From NCBI GenBank assembly GCA_910575665.1, contig CAJTFB010000037.1, positions 1-38,090 on the forward strand: DNA of 38,090 nucleotides, written 5' to 3'. Positions 1-7,626 of this stretch are shown piece by piece. This DNA comes from Eubacteriaceae bacterium. GTDB lineage: Bacteria; Bacillota; Clostridia; Lachnospirales; Lachnospiraceae. The position numbers and the translations under genes are program-made. Position 1 is the stretch's first letter. Each line of letters opens with the position of its first letter. The notes under the pieces were generated by a model, which was given only the letters and a program-made list of their open reading frames with translations, was not told the DNA's origin and did no database searches.

Positions 1-50
1 CGCATTTTTATCCTGCTGTGGGACCATTATACCACAGAACCGCAGAAAAA

Positions 51-149
51 AACGGGAAAGTTGCTACAAAAGTGGAATTTCGGGTACAAAATTTGAAGGT
101 CGCTTTCAAAATGTGAAACTCGTTTACAAAACGGGAAGGTCGTGTTACA
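51..149. mobile_element. Terminal repeat array, probable end of an IS21-family element
   Basis: An imperfect repeat with an exact 20-base period is visible. The core TACAAAA (once TTCAAAA) recurs at 65, 85, 105 and 125, each followed by a GGAA- or GAA-type motif and a TCG. Read on the minus strand the block begins TGTAACACGACC, that is with TG. IS21-family elements are known for multiple short repeats of this kind near TG/CA ends. The transposase genes would lie left of the window, so the family is an inference. Confidence 0.5.
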
Positions 150-214
150 TTCGAGCAATTTTATAAAAATTTTATGCAATTCGCGCAATAAAATGACCAT
201 TCACGCAAAAACTA

Positions 215-258
215 TTTCCTTTTTAGATATGTTGTGTTATGTTTATGCTGTCCGGACA
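215..258 (+). promoter_or_regulatory. Candidate promoter and palindrome upstream of the secreted peptide gene
   Basis: An extended -10 (TG, one base, TATGTT at 238-243) lies 17 bases after a weak -35 (TTTCCT at 215-220). Just downstream is a perfect 10-base palindrome, TGTCCGGACA (249-258), at about the expected transcription start. Its position would suit a repressor site. The remaining bases to the start codon (259-349) hold an imperfect GTTTC/GAAAC inverted repeat around 289-319 and the ribosome binding site. Confidence 0.35.
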
Positions 259-349
259 AAAAGGCTAGGTATCGAGAGAAACACATGTGTTTGTTTCACA
301 GAATGGAAACATAAACAAAGACAGATTAATAAAAAGGAGAGATAAGTCT

Positions 350-691
350 ATGAAAAGAAAAGTTTTAGTGAAAAGTTTAGCGATAGTAGCAGTAAGTGCA
401 ATACTGGGGAGCGGAAGTATTTATGCTGCGGGCTATACTGCAACAGGAGGGAAAAGTGGGTCTTATACAGAAGATGTTGGACCGGCAACTTCGTGCAAGT
501 TTAGTTATACTATAACACAAAATGGTGGTGCATTTAACACGCAGATCAGGGATCCTTTTTTTTGGCATGATCGCTACAGCGGATATGGCCTAACGAAGGG
601 ATGCAAAGGTGGTAACAATATATATGGTGGCTCTAAAAAAGCTGATTGGCGTGGATGGGTTAAATATGGAAGAATTACGGTAACTGCTTAG
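350..691 (+). CDS. Small secreted two-cysteine peptide, bacteriocin-like
   Basis: This encodes a 113-residue precursor. I start it at ATG 350, which follows AAAAAGGAGAGA at good spacing; a longer frame from 287 has no such site. Residues 1-26 form a classical signal peptide (KRK, hydrophobic core, SIYA cleavage), leaving a mature protein of about 87 residues. That part is rich in Gly, Tyr and Trp and has exactly two cysteines (Cys49 and Cys85), which could form a disulfide. I recognise no family. The arrangement of a small secreted protein followed by a large membrane protein and an ABC ATPase recalls lactococcin 972-type bacteriocin loci, but the sequence does not match that family as I know it. 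A hairpin directly after the stop could raise its expression over the downstream genes. It could instead be a toxin or signalling protein. Confidence 0.75.
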   Translation: MKRKVLVKSLAIVAVSAILGSGSIYAAGYTATGGKSGSYTEDVGPATSCKFSYTITQNGGAFNTQIRDPFFWHDRYSGYGLTKGCKGGNNIYGGSKKADWRGWVKYGRITVTA

Positions 692-701
692 TAATTACGC
701 C

Positions 702-735
702 TGGGGTATAGAATTTTCTGTACCCCATCTTTTTC
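702..735 (+). terminator. Attenuator-like hairpin between peptide gene and exporter genes
   Basis: TGGGGTA (702-708) pairs with TACCCCA (721-727) around a 12-base loop and is followed by TCTTTTT. It lies 11 bases after the peptide stop and 15 bases before the next start codon. The next genes have no obvious promoter of their own, so it probably terminates only part of the transcripts. That is a common way for peptide loci to make more peptide than transporter. Confidence 0.6.
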
Positions 736-750
736 AAGGAGTATGAAAAA

Positions 751-2733
751 ATGAAACGATTTCTTATTATGATAAAGCTATTTTTAAAAACCCCTGGTAT
801 CGTAATTCCTTTTAGCATTTTAGTGGCTTGTTGCAATGTGTTTTTATTTAAGTTGACAACCGGCTTCGTTGCAAATGCTAGTAACCAATCAGCGATTAAC
901 GACGCCATTTATTATTTTGGGGATATCAATTTATTATGTTTTCTTTTGTTTCTGTTTTGGATATTTATTAGTTTTGAATTTATGCGAAAAGTAAAAGAAA
1001 CACATACGGAAGAATTGTTGAATACATATGGAAGGAGCGGAAAATTAGTTTGTTTAGAGCAGATGTGTGTGCTGGTTTTGGTGGCTGCTCTACTAGCCAT
1101 AAACATATCTGTTTATTATATTGTGGCATGTGTTAGTTTGAGAGTATCTGATCAGTTGACCGGGGAAGCGATCCGGCTATTGGCGGTAAATATATGGTGT
1201 CTCTCCTTTGGAGCCATCGGGATGGGATGTGTGCTGGCGAAGATTAAGAAACGATTTTTTGGATATGTGACAATGCTTGCTATTCTTTTTTTGATTCTTC
1301 CCAATACCGTAGATTTTTTTGGAATGCTGCAACAGGATTATCATATCCCTGTTTTTTTTGTTAGAGATCTAATCTGTCTTATTCCGCCAGATATGTCGGC
1401 AGTAAATGATACCTTATATGGTTTTCCTACAGAAGCGTACCGGATGGCGGCGATGGGATTCTGGGTTGTATTTGCTCTCCTGCTTTTCACCTGGGAATTT
1501 TATAAGAACATTCCAAAGAGACGTTTCATTTCTTTGGCAGTACTGGTGGGATTGTCAGGATTATTATTATATCAGGCAGAAGTAAAGGGAAGTGTTTTGC
1601 TGATGAATGATCATCCAGAGGCTAGTTTAAATGAGATCGTAGATTATTATATAAAACATGAGGCAAAAGACGAAGCGGCGAATTTTGAAATTACAGAATA
1701 TAATATAATCATGACTATGGGAAAAGAGTTAGAGGCAGAAGTTATCATGGCTTTGCGTTCGCCAGATAGAATGTCGTGCTATCGTTTCACACTGTATCAT
1801 GGGTATAAGATTAAAGAGGTGACGGACGGAGCGGGAACTCCCTTAGATTACTCCAGAGAAGGAGATTATTTGGAAATTCAATCCCAAGGTGACAGCCTGC
1901 CGGAAATACGTATCGCCTATAAGGGACATAGTTCCAGCTTTTATGCAAATAAGAAGGCTTGTTTTTTGCCAGGATTCTTTCCATATTACCCAAGGGCAGG
2001 ATACCGAATGATCTATGATATCAATAAAAGGACATATGTGTCTCATATGGATGAAAAGACAAAGTTCCATGTCACAGTTGATAAAGATCATATTTTTAGT
2101 AATCTGAGAAAGGATGGAAAGACATTCAAAGGAGTGGCTGAAAATCTAATTCTGGTCAATGGATATTACAAAGAGACCAAAAGTGAAAGTAAACGGATGA
2201 TAACATATCCTCTCAGTGAAAATGAGGAACAGGGAATAAAAGAACGCTTGGAACAGCTTCCCGCAGAGTTAGAAGAACTGCAGTCATTCTTAGGGATACC
2301 AGAGCTGGAAACATCATTTCCCGAATTGATTGTAACAGTGCCAGGAAGTTTGGCGATGGCAAGTTCAGTGCAGAAATATTTTTCTTATGAAGATTATGCT
2401 CTTGTGTCTTCTAATACTGGAGCTTATGATATATTGGAGGAGGAAATGCTGGAGAGCGGTATGGTGACAAAAGAGAAAAAACTTCTTTTTGATATGTTCT
2501 TTTCTATGCATATAGAAGCTGATACAGATGTAGATATATTGGGATTATGGAAAGAAGAAGAAGGGTTTACCGGATATGAAACGAAGGAAATGGAATTGAG
2601 TGATTTTTTCGTTGAAAAAATAAGAAAATATGGAATTCAATATGTTTCGAGTGAGATCATGCGTTATCTTTGGGACGAAAATAATCATATGGATTCCCTG
2701 GAATTCATAAAAAAATTGGAGAAGGGGGAGTAA
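751..2733 (+). CDS. Large membrane protein with M1-peptidase-like outside domain, ABC exporter or immunity component
   Basis: This is a 660-residue protein starting at ATG 751 after AAGGAG. The first 275 residues hold about seven hydrophobic segments (near 17-37, 58-77, 105-128, 141-163, 168-188, 232-247 and 257-275), as in ABC-2-type permeases. The rest is hydrophilic and probably outside the cell. Residues around 330-430 resemble the N-terminal beta domain of M1 aminopeptidases, with a FLPGFFPYYPRAG stretch like the conserved proline-rich turn of that domain. No HExxH zinc motif is present, so it is unlikely to be an active M1 enzyme. It is followed 4 bases later by an ABC ATPase gene. I infer a permease whose outer domain binds or protects against the upstream peptide. 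The family assignment of the outer domain is tentative. Confidence 0.6.
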   Translation: MKRFLIMIKLFLKTPGIVIPFSILVACCNVFLFKLTTGFVANASNQSAINDAIYYFGDINLLCFLLFLFWIFISFEFMRKVKETHTEELLNTYGRSGKLVCLEQMCVLVLVAALLAINISVYYIVACVSLRVSDQLTGEAIRLLAVNIWCLSFGAIGMGCVLAKIKKRFFGYVTMLAILFLILPNTVDFFGMLQQDYHIPVFFVRDLICLIPPDMSAVNDTLYGFPTEAYRMAAMGFWVVFALLLFTWEFYKNIPKRRFISLAVLVGLSGLLLYQAEVKGSVLLMNDHPEASLNEIVDYYIKHEAKDEAANFEITEYNIIMTMGKELEAEVIMALRSPDRMSCYRFTLYHGYKIKEVTDGAGTPLDYSREGDYLEIQSQGDSLPEIRIAYKGHSSSFYANKKACFLPGFFPYYPRAGYRMIYDINKRTYVSHMDEKTKFHVTVDKDHIFSNLRKDGKTFKGVAENLILVNGYYKETKSESKRMITYPLSENEEQGIKERLEQLPAELEELQSFLGIPELETSFPELIVTVPGSLAMASSVQKYFSYEDYALVSSNTGAYDILEEEMLESGMVTKEKKLLFDMFFSMHIEADTDVDILGLWKEEEGFTGYETKEMELSDFFVEKIRKYGIQYVSSEIMRYLWDENNHMDSLEFIKKLEKGE

Positions 2734-2737
2734 ATGG

Positions 2738-3427
2738 ATGCTTAAGGTAAAACATGTAAATAAGAACTTTGGAAAAAGAAAAGTTTTAGATGATATCTGC
2801 TTGGAATTGGAAAATGGATGCTATGGATTGCTGGGTCCGAATGGTGCGGGAAAAACTACATTGCTCCGTTGTATTTTGAAATTGTATCCACTAAAAGAGG
2901 GGGAAATCTGTACAAATAATAAGGACATAGGATATCTTCCTCAAAAATTTGGAGTGTTCCAGGAATTGACGGTATATGATATATTGTATTATTTTTCTAC
3001 CTTAAAAAAAGTTCCAAAAGAAGAGCGGAATGGCGAAATTGATCGGGTGCTTTCTCTGGTAAATCTGGAGGATCGGAAAAAAGAGCGAATGAGTCGTTTG
3101 TCCGGAGGTATGCTGCGCAGGGTTGGGATTGCCCAGGCGATATTAGGAGATCCAGAGGTTCTTTTCTTTGATGAACCAACAGCGGGGCTGGATCCGGAGG
3201 AAAGGGCTAGATTTAAAAGATTAGTGAAAAAGATTATGGAGGGCAAAATTGTTATTATTTCTACGCATATAGTCGAAGATGTGGAATCATTATGCGATCG
3301 GGTTATTATTATGAATCAAGGAAAAATTCTGGAAAATGTAACGGTGGATGCGGCCTGTCAATTTGCCGGGTCAGAAGCCAATGCCAATCTGGAAGCCGGA
3401 TATCTAGCAAGAATACAGGGAGATTGA
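2738..3427 (+). CDS. ABC transporter ATP-binding protein
   Basis: This is a 229-residue stand-alone ATPase. It shows Walker A GPNGAGKT (about residues 34-41), a Q-loop region (LPQKFGVF), signature LSGGM, Walker B VLFFDEPTAGLDP and the switch histidine in ISTHIVED. This form is typical of ATPases that work with ABC-2-type permeases in peptide export or self-immunity. It starts 4 bases after the upstream stop, behind GAAGGGGGAG, and is followed by a membrane protein gene 5 bases on. All motifs look intact, so it is probably functional and powers the permeases encoded on either side. Confidence 0.9.
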   Translation: MLKVKHVNKNFGKRKVLDDICLELENGCYGLLGPNGAGKTTLLRCILKLYPLKEGEICTNNKDIGYLPQKFGVFQELTVYDILYYFSTLKKVPKEERNGEIDRVLSLVNLEDRKKERMSRLSGGMLRRVGIAQAILGDPEVLFFDEPTAGLDPEERARFKRLVKKIMEGKIVIISTHIVEDVESLCDRVIIMNQGKILENVTVDAACQFAGSEANANLEAGYLARIQGD

Positions 3428-3432
3428 CACGT

Positions 3433-4080
3433 ATGATTTCATTACTTTGGACAAGGCTGCGGAAGCGAAAAGCCATGATAGTTATTCCAATTTTCATAAT
3501 AGGGATATTAGTGCCGATTATGTGTTTTTATTTTTCGGTACTATATGTGGAGGAACCAGAACGAATTGTTGAAGAGGTAATAGCTCTTTTACATACCTGT
3601 ATACCTATGACGGGATGTTGGTGGATCATTCTTTTGTATCAGGATTTTTTTGAATGGGAGGGAAACGAACTTCTTTATTATTACCATTCCTGGAGAAAGC
3701 TCATTAAAGAATATATCTTTGTTGTGGCAGTTTATGTGGGAGTATCTGGTTTCATCGTTTTTTGCATACAACAAACAATAGAATTCCCGCTTTTTGTAAT
3801 TGGACAGCTTAGCGTTGAGACCGTGTTTATTGCTTCACTAACTTTATTTTCTTCTTTTCTTTTGCAAAATACAGGGGGGAGTTTACTGGTTGTAATTGCC
3901 TATTGTGTGTATTTAAATCACTTTGATTCCCTGGGAATATTTCAGTTTATGTCTGTGTTTCCCCGGCGTGAGGAATTTCTAAATTTAAATGTGGGGTTAT
4001 TGAGAAATGCTTTCATTAGCTCAGGAATAATTTGTATATTAGGAAGTGCATGTATAGGCTGGCGCAGAGGATATAAATGA
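3433..4080 (+). CDS. Six-helix membrane protein, likely ABC-2-type permease subunit
   Basis: This is a 215-residue hydrophobic protein with about six membrane segments. I start it at ATG 3433; its ribosome binding site AGGGAG (3418-3423) overlaps the end of the ATPase gene, which indicates translational coupling. A longer frame reaching back into the ATPase gene is unlikely because it would add a non-hydrophobic, cysteine-rich segment. I see no family motif. By position it is the second permease or an immunity protein of the secreted-peptide unit. The unit appears to end here, because an insertion sequence begins a few bases after the stop. Whether further genes were lost when that element arrived cannot be told. 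Confidence 0.7.
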   Translation: MISLLWTRLRKRKAMIVIPIFIIGILVPIMCFYFSVLYVEEPERIVEEVIALLHTCIPMTGCWWIILLYQDFFEWEGNELLYYYHSWRKLIKEYIFVVAVYVGVSGFIVFCIQQTIEFPLFVIGQLSVETVFIASLTLFSSFLLQNTGGSLLVVIAYCVYLNHFDSLGIFQFMSVFPRREEFLNLNVGLLRNAFISSGIICILGSACIGWRRGYK

Positions 4081-4092
4081 CTCCTCCCATCG

Positions 4093-5570
4093 AGTGTGTG
4101 AAGAAAAGTCTGTAATTACTAATCTTCTATGATAATTTTGGTGCTGAAATCTCTTTGCCAGGGTTTCGGCACCTGCTTTATTTATACCAGTACATGCCGG
4201 GGCATGTCAAGAGCAGGCGGAAATTTCCGCCTGCTAATCAGACTTTTTCAGAATTTAATCAGGCAGCCGTCCTTCATACATAATACTTAACTCCCCATAG
4301 ACCTGCCCCCCAGTTCCTGAGCGGCATGGTCCATTTCTTGGTCGCCTCAAAAGTGGACAGATACAATGCCTTTAACAGAGCCGTATCGCTCGGAAATACA
4401 CTTCTCTGACGGTTTAACTTACGGTAAGTCGCATTCAGGCTTTCGATTGCGTTTGTGGTATAAATGACCTTCCGTACATTGCTTGAAAATTTGAAGATGG
4501 GGGATATGGCATCCCAGTTCTGTTTCCAGCTCTTCATGGAATTTGGATATTTTGTACTCCATTTTTCCATTACCCGTTCTAATGCTTCCAGTGCCTTTTC
4601 TTCTGTCGGTGACTGATAGATCGTTTTCAGGTCTGCCGCGAAGGGTTTTCTGTCTTTGTCAGCCACATATTTCATTGTATTCCGTACTTGGTGGACGATA
4701 CACCTCTGGTATTCTGTCTGGGGATATGCTGCTGCAATCGCTTCTTTTATTCCGGTCAGCCCGTCCGCACAAATGATCAGAATGTCTTTTACACCTCTGT
4801 TTTTTAATCCGTTCAGAATAGAGAGCCAGTATTTCGCACTTTCATTTTCTCCGATCTCAATGGTCAGGACTTCTTTGTATCCGTCCTGGCTGATGCCCAG
4901 AATAACGTAAGCAGCAAGTTTACGGATCACGCCGTTGTCACGCACAGAGTAGTGGATGGCATCTATGTAGAGCACGGGATAAACCTCTGAGAGAGGGCGG
5001 TTCTGCCAGTCTTCAATCTGCGGCATGATCTTGTCTGTCACATCAGAGATGAAGCCTTCGGATGCTTCAAAACCATAGATATCGTCTAATGTTTCCGATA
5101 TCTGGCGCGTGGTCATGCCCTTTGCGTACATGGAGATGATTTTCTGGTCGATATCGGTCCTTTTGCCGCTTTTTCACTACCTGTGGCTCAAAGGTGGATT
5201 TCCTGTCCTGTGGCACAGTGATCTCCATGCTTCCATAGCTGCTGTTGACCTTTTTCTTTTTGTAGCCGTTGCGGTAGTCATCATTGTCGGAACGCTGGGA
5301 TTTGCCGTAGCCAAGATGGTCCTCCATTTCTGCTTCCATCATTTCTTTGATGGTTCCGCCAAGCAGATCTTTTAAGGCCTCCTGAATATCCTGGGCAGAT
5401 TCAATATCCTATTCCAGCAGGAGCATTTGGATGATGTTGCGTTTTCTTTCTGTCATTTCAACTTTGTGTACATTTTTCTTTTCTTTTGCCATAATAAAAG
5501 GCTCCTATGAATTTATTTTATCATAGAAGACCAGCTATTTCTTTACTTTACAGAAAAAGTCTCACAGACT
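4093..5570 (-). mobile_element. Decayed IS256-family insertion sequence
   Basis: The element is bounded by related inverted ends. The left edge reads AGTGTGTGA with TCTGTAA and later TCTTCTATGATAA. The right edge, on the minus strand, reads AGTCTGTGA with TCTGTAA and TCTTCTATGATAA. A mutator-type (IS256) transposase reading frame fills the interior on the minus strand but is broken. I found no convincing target duplication: the flanks are CCCATCG on the left and CCCCTAAT on the right. The exact ends may be off by a few bases. Confidence 0.75.
4255..5492 (-). pseudogene. IS256-family transposase, broken by a stop and two frameshifts
   Basis: Read on the minus strand, the gene starts at ATG 5492 (MAKEKKNVHK) behind AGGAGCC and would end at TAA 4257-4255 (YEGRLPD), about the usual length of roughly 400 residues for mutator-type transposases. 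The core is clearly this family: DAIHYSVRDNG, the CADGLTGI segment with a catalytic Asp, RCIVHQVRN and YTTNAIESLN. Three lesions are visible. There is an in-frame TAG at 5411-5409 (codon 28). A frameshift near 5155-5165 separates VVKKRQKD from DQKIISMYAKG. An extra G in a run of six near 4303-4311 puts the last 19 codons out of frame. The copy should be unable to move itself, though an intact relative could act on its ends. Confidence 0.85.
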
Positions 5571-5584
5571 CCCCTAATGAGCAG

Positions 5585-6244
5585 CTATAATGCTTCCTTC
5601 AACATAAAATACACTTCATTTACACTGTCAAATGCCGAAAAAATATAGTCTAAAATTTCTCTTGTATAAAAAACGGCACTAAGATTCTCTTCATGTGTGA
5701 AAGAAATTTTTTTGCGCTCTAACCATTCTTGCAAAACAATATCTTCGTTCGGATAATGCGCCTTTTTATATTTTTCACCTTGAATTTCTAATAAGCCTGT
5801 TTCGTTAAAAGCTTCAATTACTTTCTTTGCAAAATGCTTATTATCCAATATATAATCTCGGATTTTATTCATTCCACTCGCATCTGGATTATAGATATTT
5901 AGTCCATATTTATACCCATCCAAAGATGCATCAAAAAAGAAGCCTAATGCGTTTTTCTTATTCATTTTATTCAGTTTAAATCGTATGTAAAAGTATTCCT
6001 TTATAGGCGTTCCACAACAAAAGCGTGCATCGTTATATACTGAAGAAATACATCTTCTTCTATTACCTAATAGATCCCTATCAACGCCATTAAAATAATT
6101 GTATAATTCAAAATAAAGTTCATCTAAAGGAAATCTCACACCTTCAAGATATAGATGTTCATTATCTTGATATACTTTTTTACAGTTTTCCTTACGAATT
6201 GCTTTATAATACCTTATGGTAGACTCATTAAATCCTTGAAACAT
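5585..6244 (-). CDS. DUF2461 family protein
   Basis: This is a 219-residue soluble protein. The N-terminus MFQGFNESTIRYYKAIRKEN and the central CISSVYNDARF with a following KEYFYIRF match the usual pattern of DUF2461 (TIGR02453-type) proteins, whose biochemical role is unknown to me. No signal peptide or membrane segment is seen. It is the last gene of a leftward three-gene unit, 12 bases after the S51 peptidase-like gene. Codon and base use are A+T rich, like the rest of the island. Function: none assigned. Confidence 0.8.
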   Translation of the reverse strand: MFQGFNESTIRYYKAIRKENCKKVYQDNEHLYLEGVRFPLDELYFELYNYFNGVDRDLLGNRRRCISSVYNDARFCCGTPIKEYFYIRFKLNKMNKKNALGFFFDASLDGYKYGLNIYNPDASGMNKIRDYILDNKHFAKKVIEAFNETGLLEIQGEKYKKAHYPNEDIVLQEWLERKKISFTHEENLSAVFYTREILDYIFSAFDSVNEVYFMLKEAL

Positions 6245-6256
6245 GTTGTCCTCTTT

Positions 6257-6817
6257 CTATTCTCCAATTATTTCCATACCTTCCGGAAAATCCCGTATAA
6301 CAAGCGCACATGTATTTGTAAGTTTTACATTATCTTTTAATGGATATGCAAGTTTTCCTCTTCTTTCCCCCGTTATACAATGAACATCTAATTTTGTATC
6401 TATGAACCCCAAATTGTTCTCTAAATTATTGGAAAAAATGAGACTTCCAGCACTTACCCCTATTACCAAGCCATTGTCATTGATATACGCCATCAAAGAC
6501 TTATTAAACTTTGTAGCATTGATTCTTTCAAGCAAATAATGTGTATTTCCGCCACACAAATATACCACATCATATTGTTGCAGCTTCCCGAACTCCATTC
6601 CAGCATGTAAATCACATACGTCTATATTTTTATCTAAGATACCGCATTTTAACAGATCATTCATACATTTTGGCAAAACTTCTATTGCATCTGCATCTAT
6701 TGCTGCTGTAGGGATAAATAAGGCTTTTACTAAAGACATATCTTTGCCTGCCATATCCACAAAGCACTCTTTAATTTCTTCTGTTTCTAAACCCGCTGAT
6801 GTTAATAATACCCTCAT
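6257..6817 (-). CDS. Peptidase S51 (PepE-like) family protein
   Basis: This is a 186-residue protein of the class I glutamine-amidotransferase-like fold. The nucleophile elbow GVSAGS places a serine at residue 122, as in aspartyl dipeptidase PepE and its relatives. A glycine-rich CGGNTHYLL turn precedes it, and His146 (DVHCITGERRG) is the likely triad histidine. Family members cleave Asp-X dipeptides or act on related small substrates. This protein is shorter than the classical PepE (about 230 residues), so the substrate is open. It starts 7 bases after the XRE regulator stop and reads into the DUF2461 gene, so the three are probably one transcript. Confidence 0.85.
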   Translation of the reverse strand: MRVLLTSAGLETEEIKECFVDMAGKDMSLVKALFIPTAAIDADAIEVLPKCMNDLLKCGILDKNIDVCDLHAGMEFGKLQQYDVVYLCGGNTHYLLERINATKFNKSLMAYINDNGLVIGVSAGSLIFSNNLENNLGFIDTKLDVHCITGERRGKLAYPLKDNVKLTNTCALVIRDFPEGMEIIGE

Positions 6818-6824
6818 GTTCCTC

Positions 6825-7442
6825 CTATTCCGACCAGTTCATCTGCTCATTAGAAATACCTAATTTCCTACATTCATTGCATACATATTCTTTTTCCGTC
6901 CGATTTCCAATCTGATATTTTAAAATCCTGTCTTTAAATACAATGTATTTTTTGTTATCTGCCTTAAAATCAACAAACCAATTCTCATTTGTATCAGGAT
7001 TGGACAGCATGACTTTTGAAATTTGTTCCGGAAAATCTCTTCTATCACTTGTAAAAAACAATATAGTCCAATATTTTGGTTTCCCGCCAGTATTCCACAA
7101 TTCAATTTTATGAATATTAAGACAATCAATGATACTATCATCCACTATACTTTCTTTAATTAATACTCCCTCATACAATTCTTGTTTCTTTTTTTGAATT
7201 GCATTATTGCCACAGATATGAACCTCCCTAACCTCATTTAATGTCAATTCATCCTTTAATAAAATATCCATAGATACCTGAAAGGCTTCTCCCAGTATCA
7301 ATAATTTTTCTGTCTCAGGTAATGCAATGTCAGCCTCCCATTTAGATATGGATTGTCTGCTAACATTACATATTGATGCAAGTTCTTCTTGAGTCATTCC
7401 CTTTTCTTTTCTTAGTAGCATAATTTTCTCTGATAATTTCAT
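6825..7442 (-). CDS. XRE-family transcriptional regulator with C-terminal extension
   Basis: This is a 205-residue protein. Residues 1-60 form a helix-turn-helix of the Cro/XRE type (EKIMLLRKEKGMTQEELASI followed by VSRQSISKWE). The rest, about 140 residues, is a soluble domain I do not recognise; it ends with a single CxxC (VCNEC). I prefer ATG 7442 over ATG 7448 because AGGAGG (7455-7450) is only 1 base from the latter but 7 from the former. It heads the leftward operon with the S51-like and DUF2461 genes and is divergent from the ABC exporter gene. A palindrome over its own -10 suggests autoregulation. Confidence 0.85.
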   Translation of the reverse strand: MKLSEKIMLLRKEKGMTQEELASICNVSRQSISKWEADIALPETEKLLILGEAFQVSMDILLKDELTLNEVREVHICGNNAIQKKKQELYEGVLIKESIVDDSIIDCLNIHKIELWNTGGKPKYWTILFFTSDRRDFPEQISKVMLSNPDTNENWFVDFKADNKKYIVFKDRILKYQIGNRTEKEYVCNECRKLGISNEQMNWSE

Positions 7443-7463
7443 TGCCATGCCTCCTTTAATTAA

Positions 7464-7478
7464 TTTGTATTATACAAA
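7464..7478 (-). promoter_or_regulatory. Palindromic operator overlapping the XRE operon -10
   Basis: TTTGTAT, one base, ATACAAA forms a perfect inverted repeat. On the minus strand it contains TATAAT (7474-7469), a consensus -10 about 27 bases upstream of the regulator start codon. XRE-type repressors commonly bind such sites and control their own gene. No good -35 lies at 17 bases (TGGCAA only), so the promoter may be weak. Confidence 0.5.
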
Positions 7479-7569
7479 ATAATAATACTATTTGCCACCA
7501 ACATTAAAGTGCTTTTTGTCAACTCCCAGTTGCAAATAGAGATTTTTAAAAGATTTATCCAAAATCTGG

Positions 7570-7599
7570 TAGACTGTGGAGGGTGTGTTTTGGTATAAT
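7570..7599 (+). promoter_or_regulatory. Promoter of the ABC exporter gene
   Basis: A consensus TATAAT (7594-7599) is preceded by TGG, giving an extended -10. TAGACT (7570-7575) at 18 bases is a fair -35. Transcription would start about 20 bases before the start codon. Confidence 0.6.
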
Positions 7600-7626
7600 T
7601 AAGTCGATAAAAGGAGGAGAAGGAAA

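Noticed and set aside
61-140. Regular 20-base repeats as a CRISPR array
   Set aside because: There are no spacers between repeats and the units are imperfect; they fit insertion-sequence end repeats better.
142-345. A 67-codon frame ahead of the secreted peptide gene
   Set aside because: It contains the predicted promoter and palindrome and has no ribosome binding site.
350-691. Calling the small secreted protein a lactococcin 972 family member
   Set aside because: Only the operon layout is similar; the sequence has two cysteines and lacks the pattern I associate with that family.
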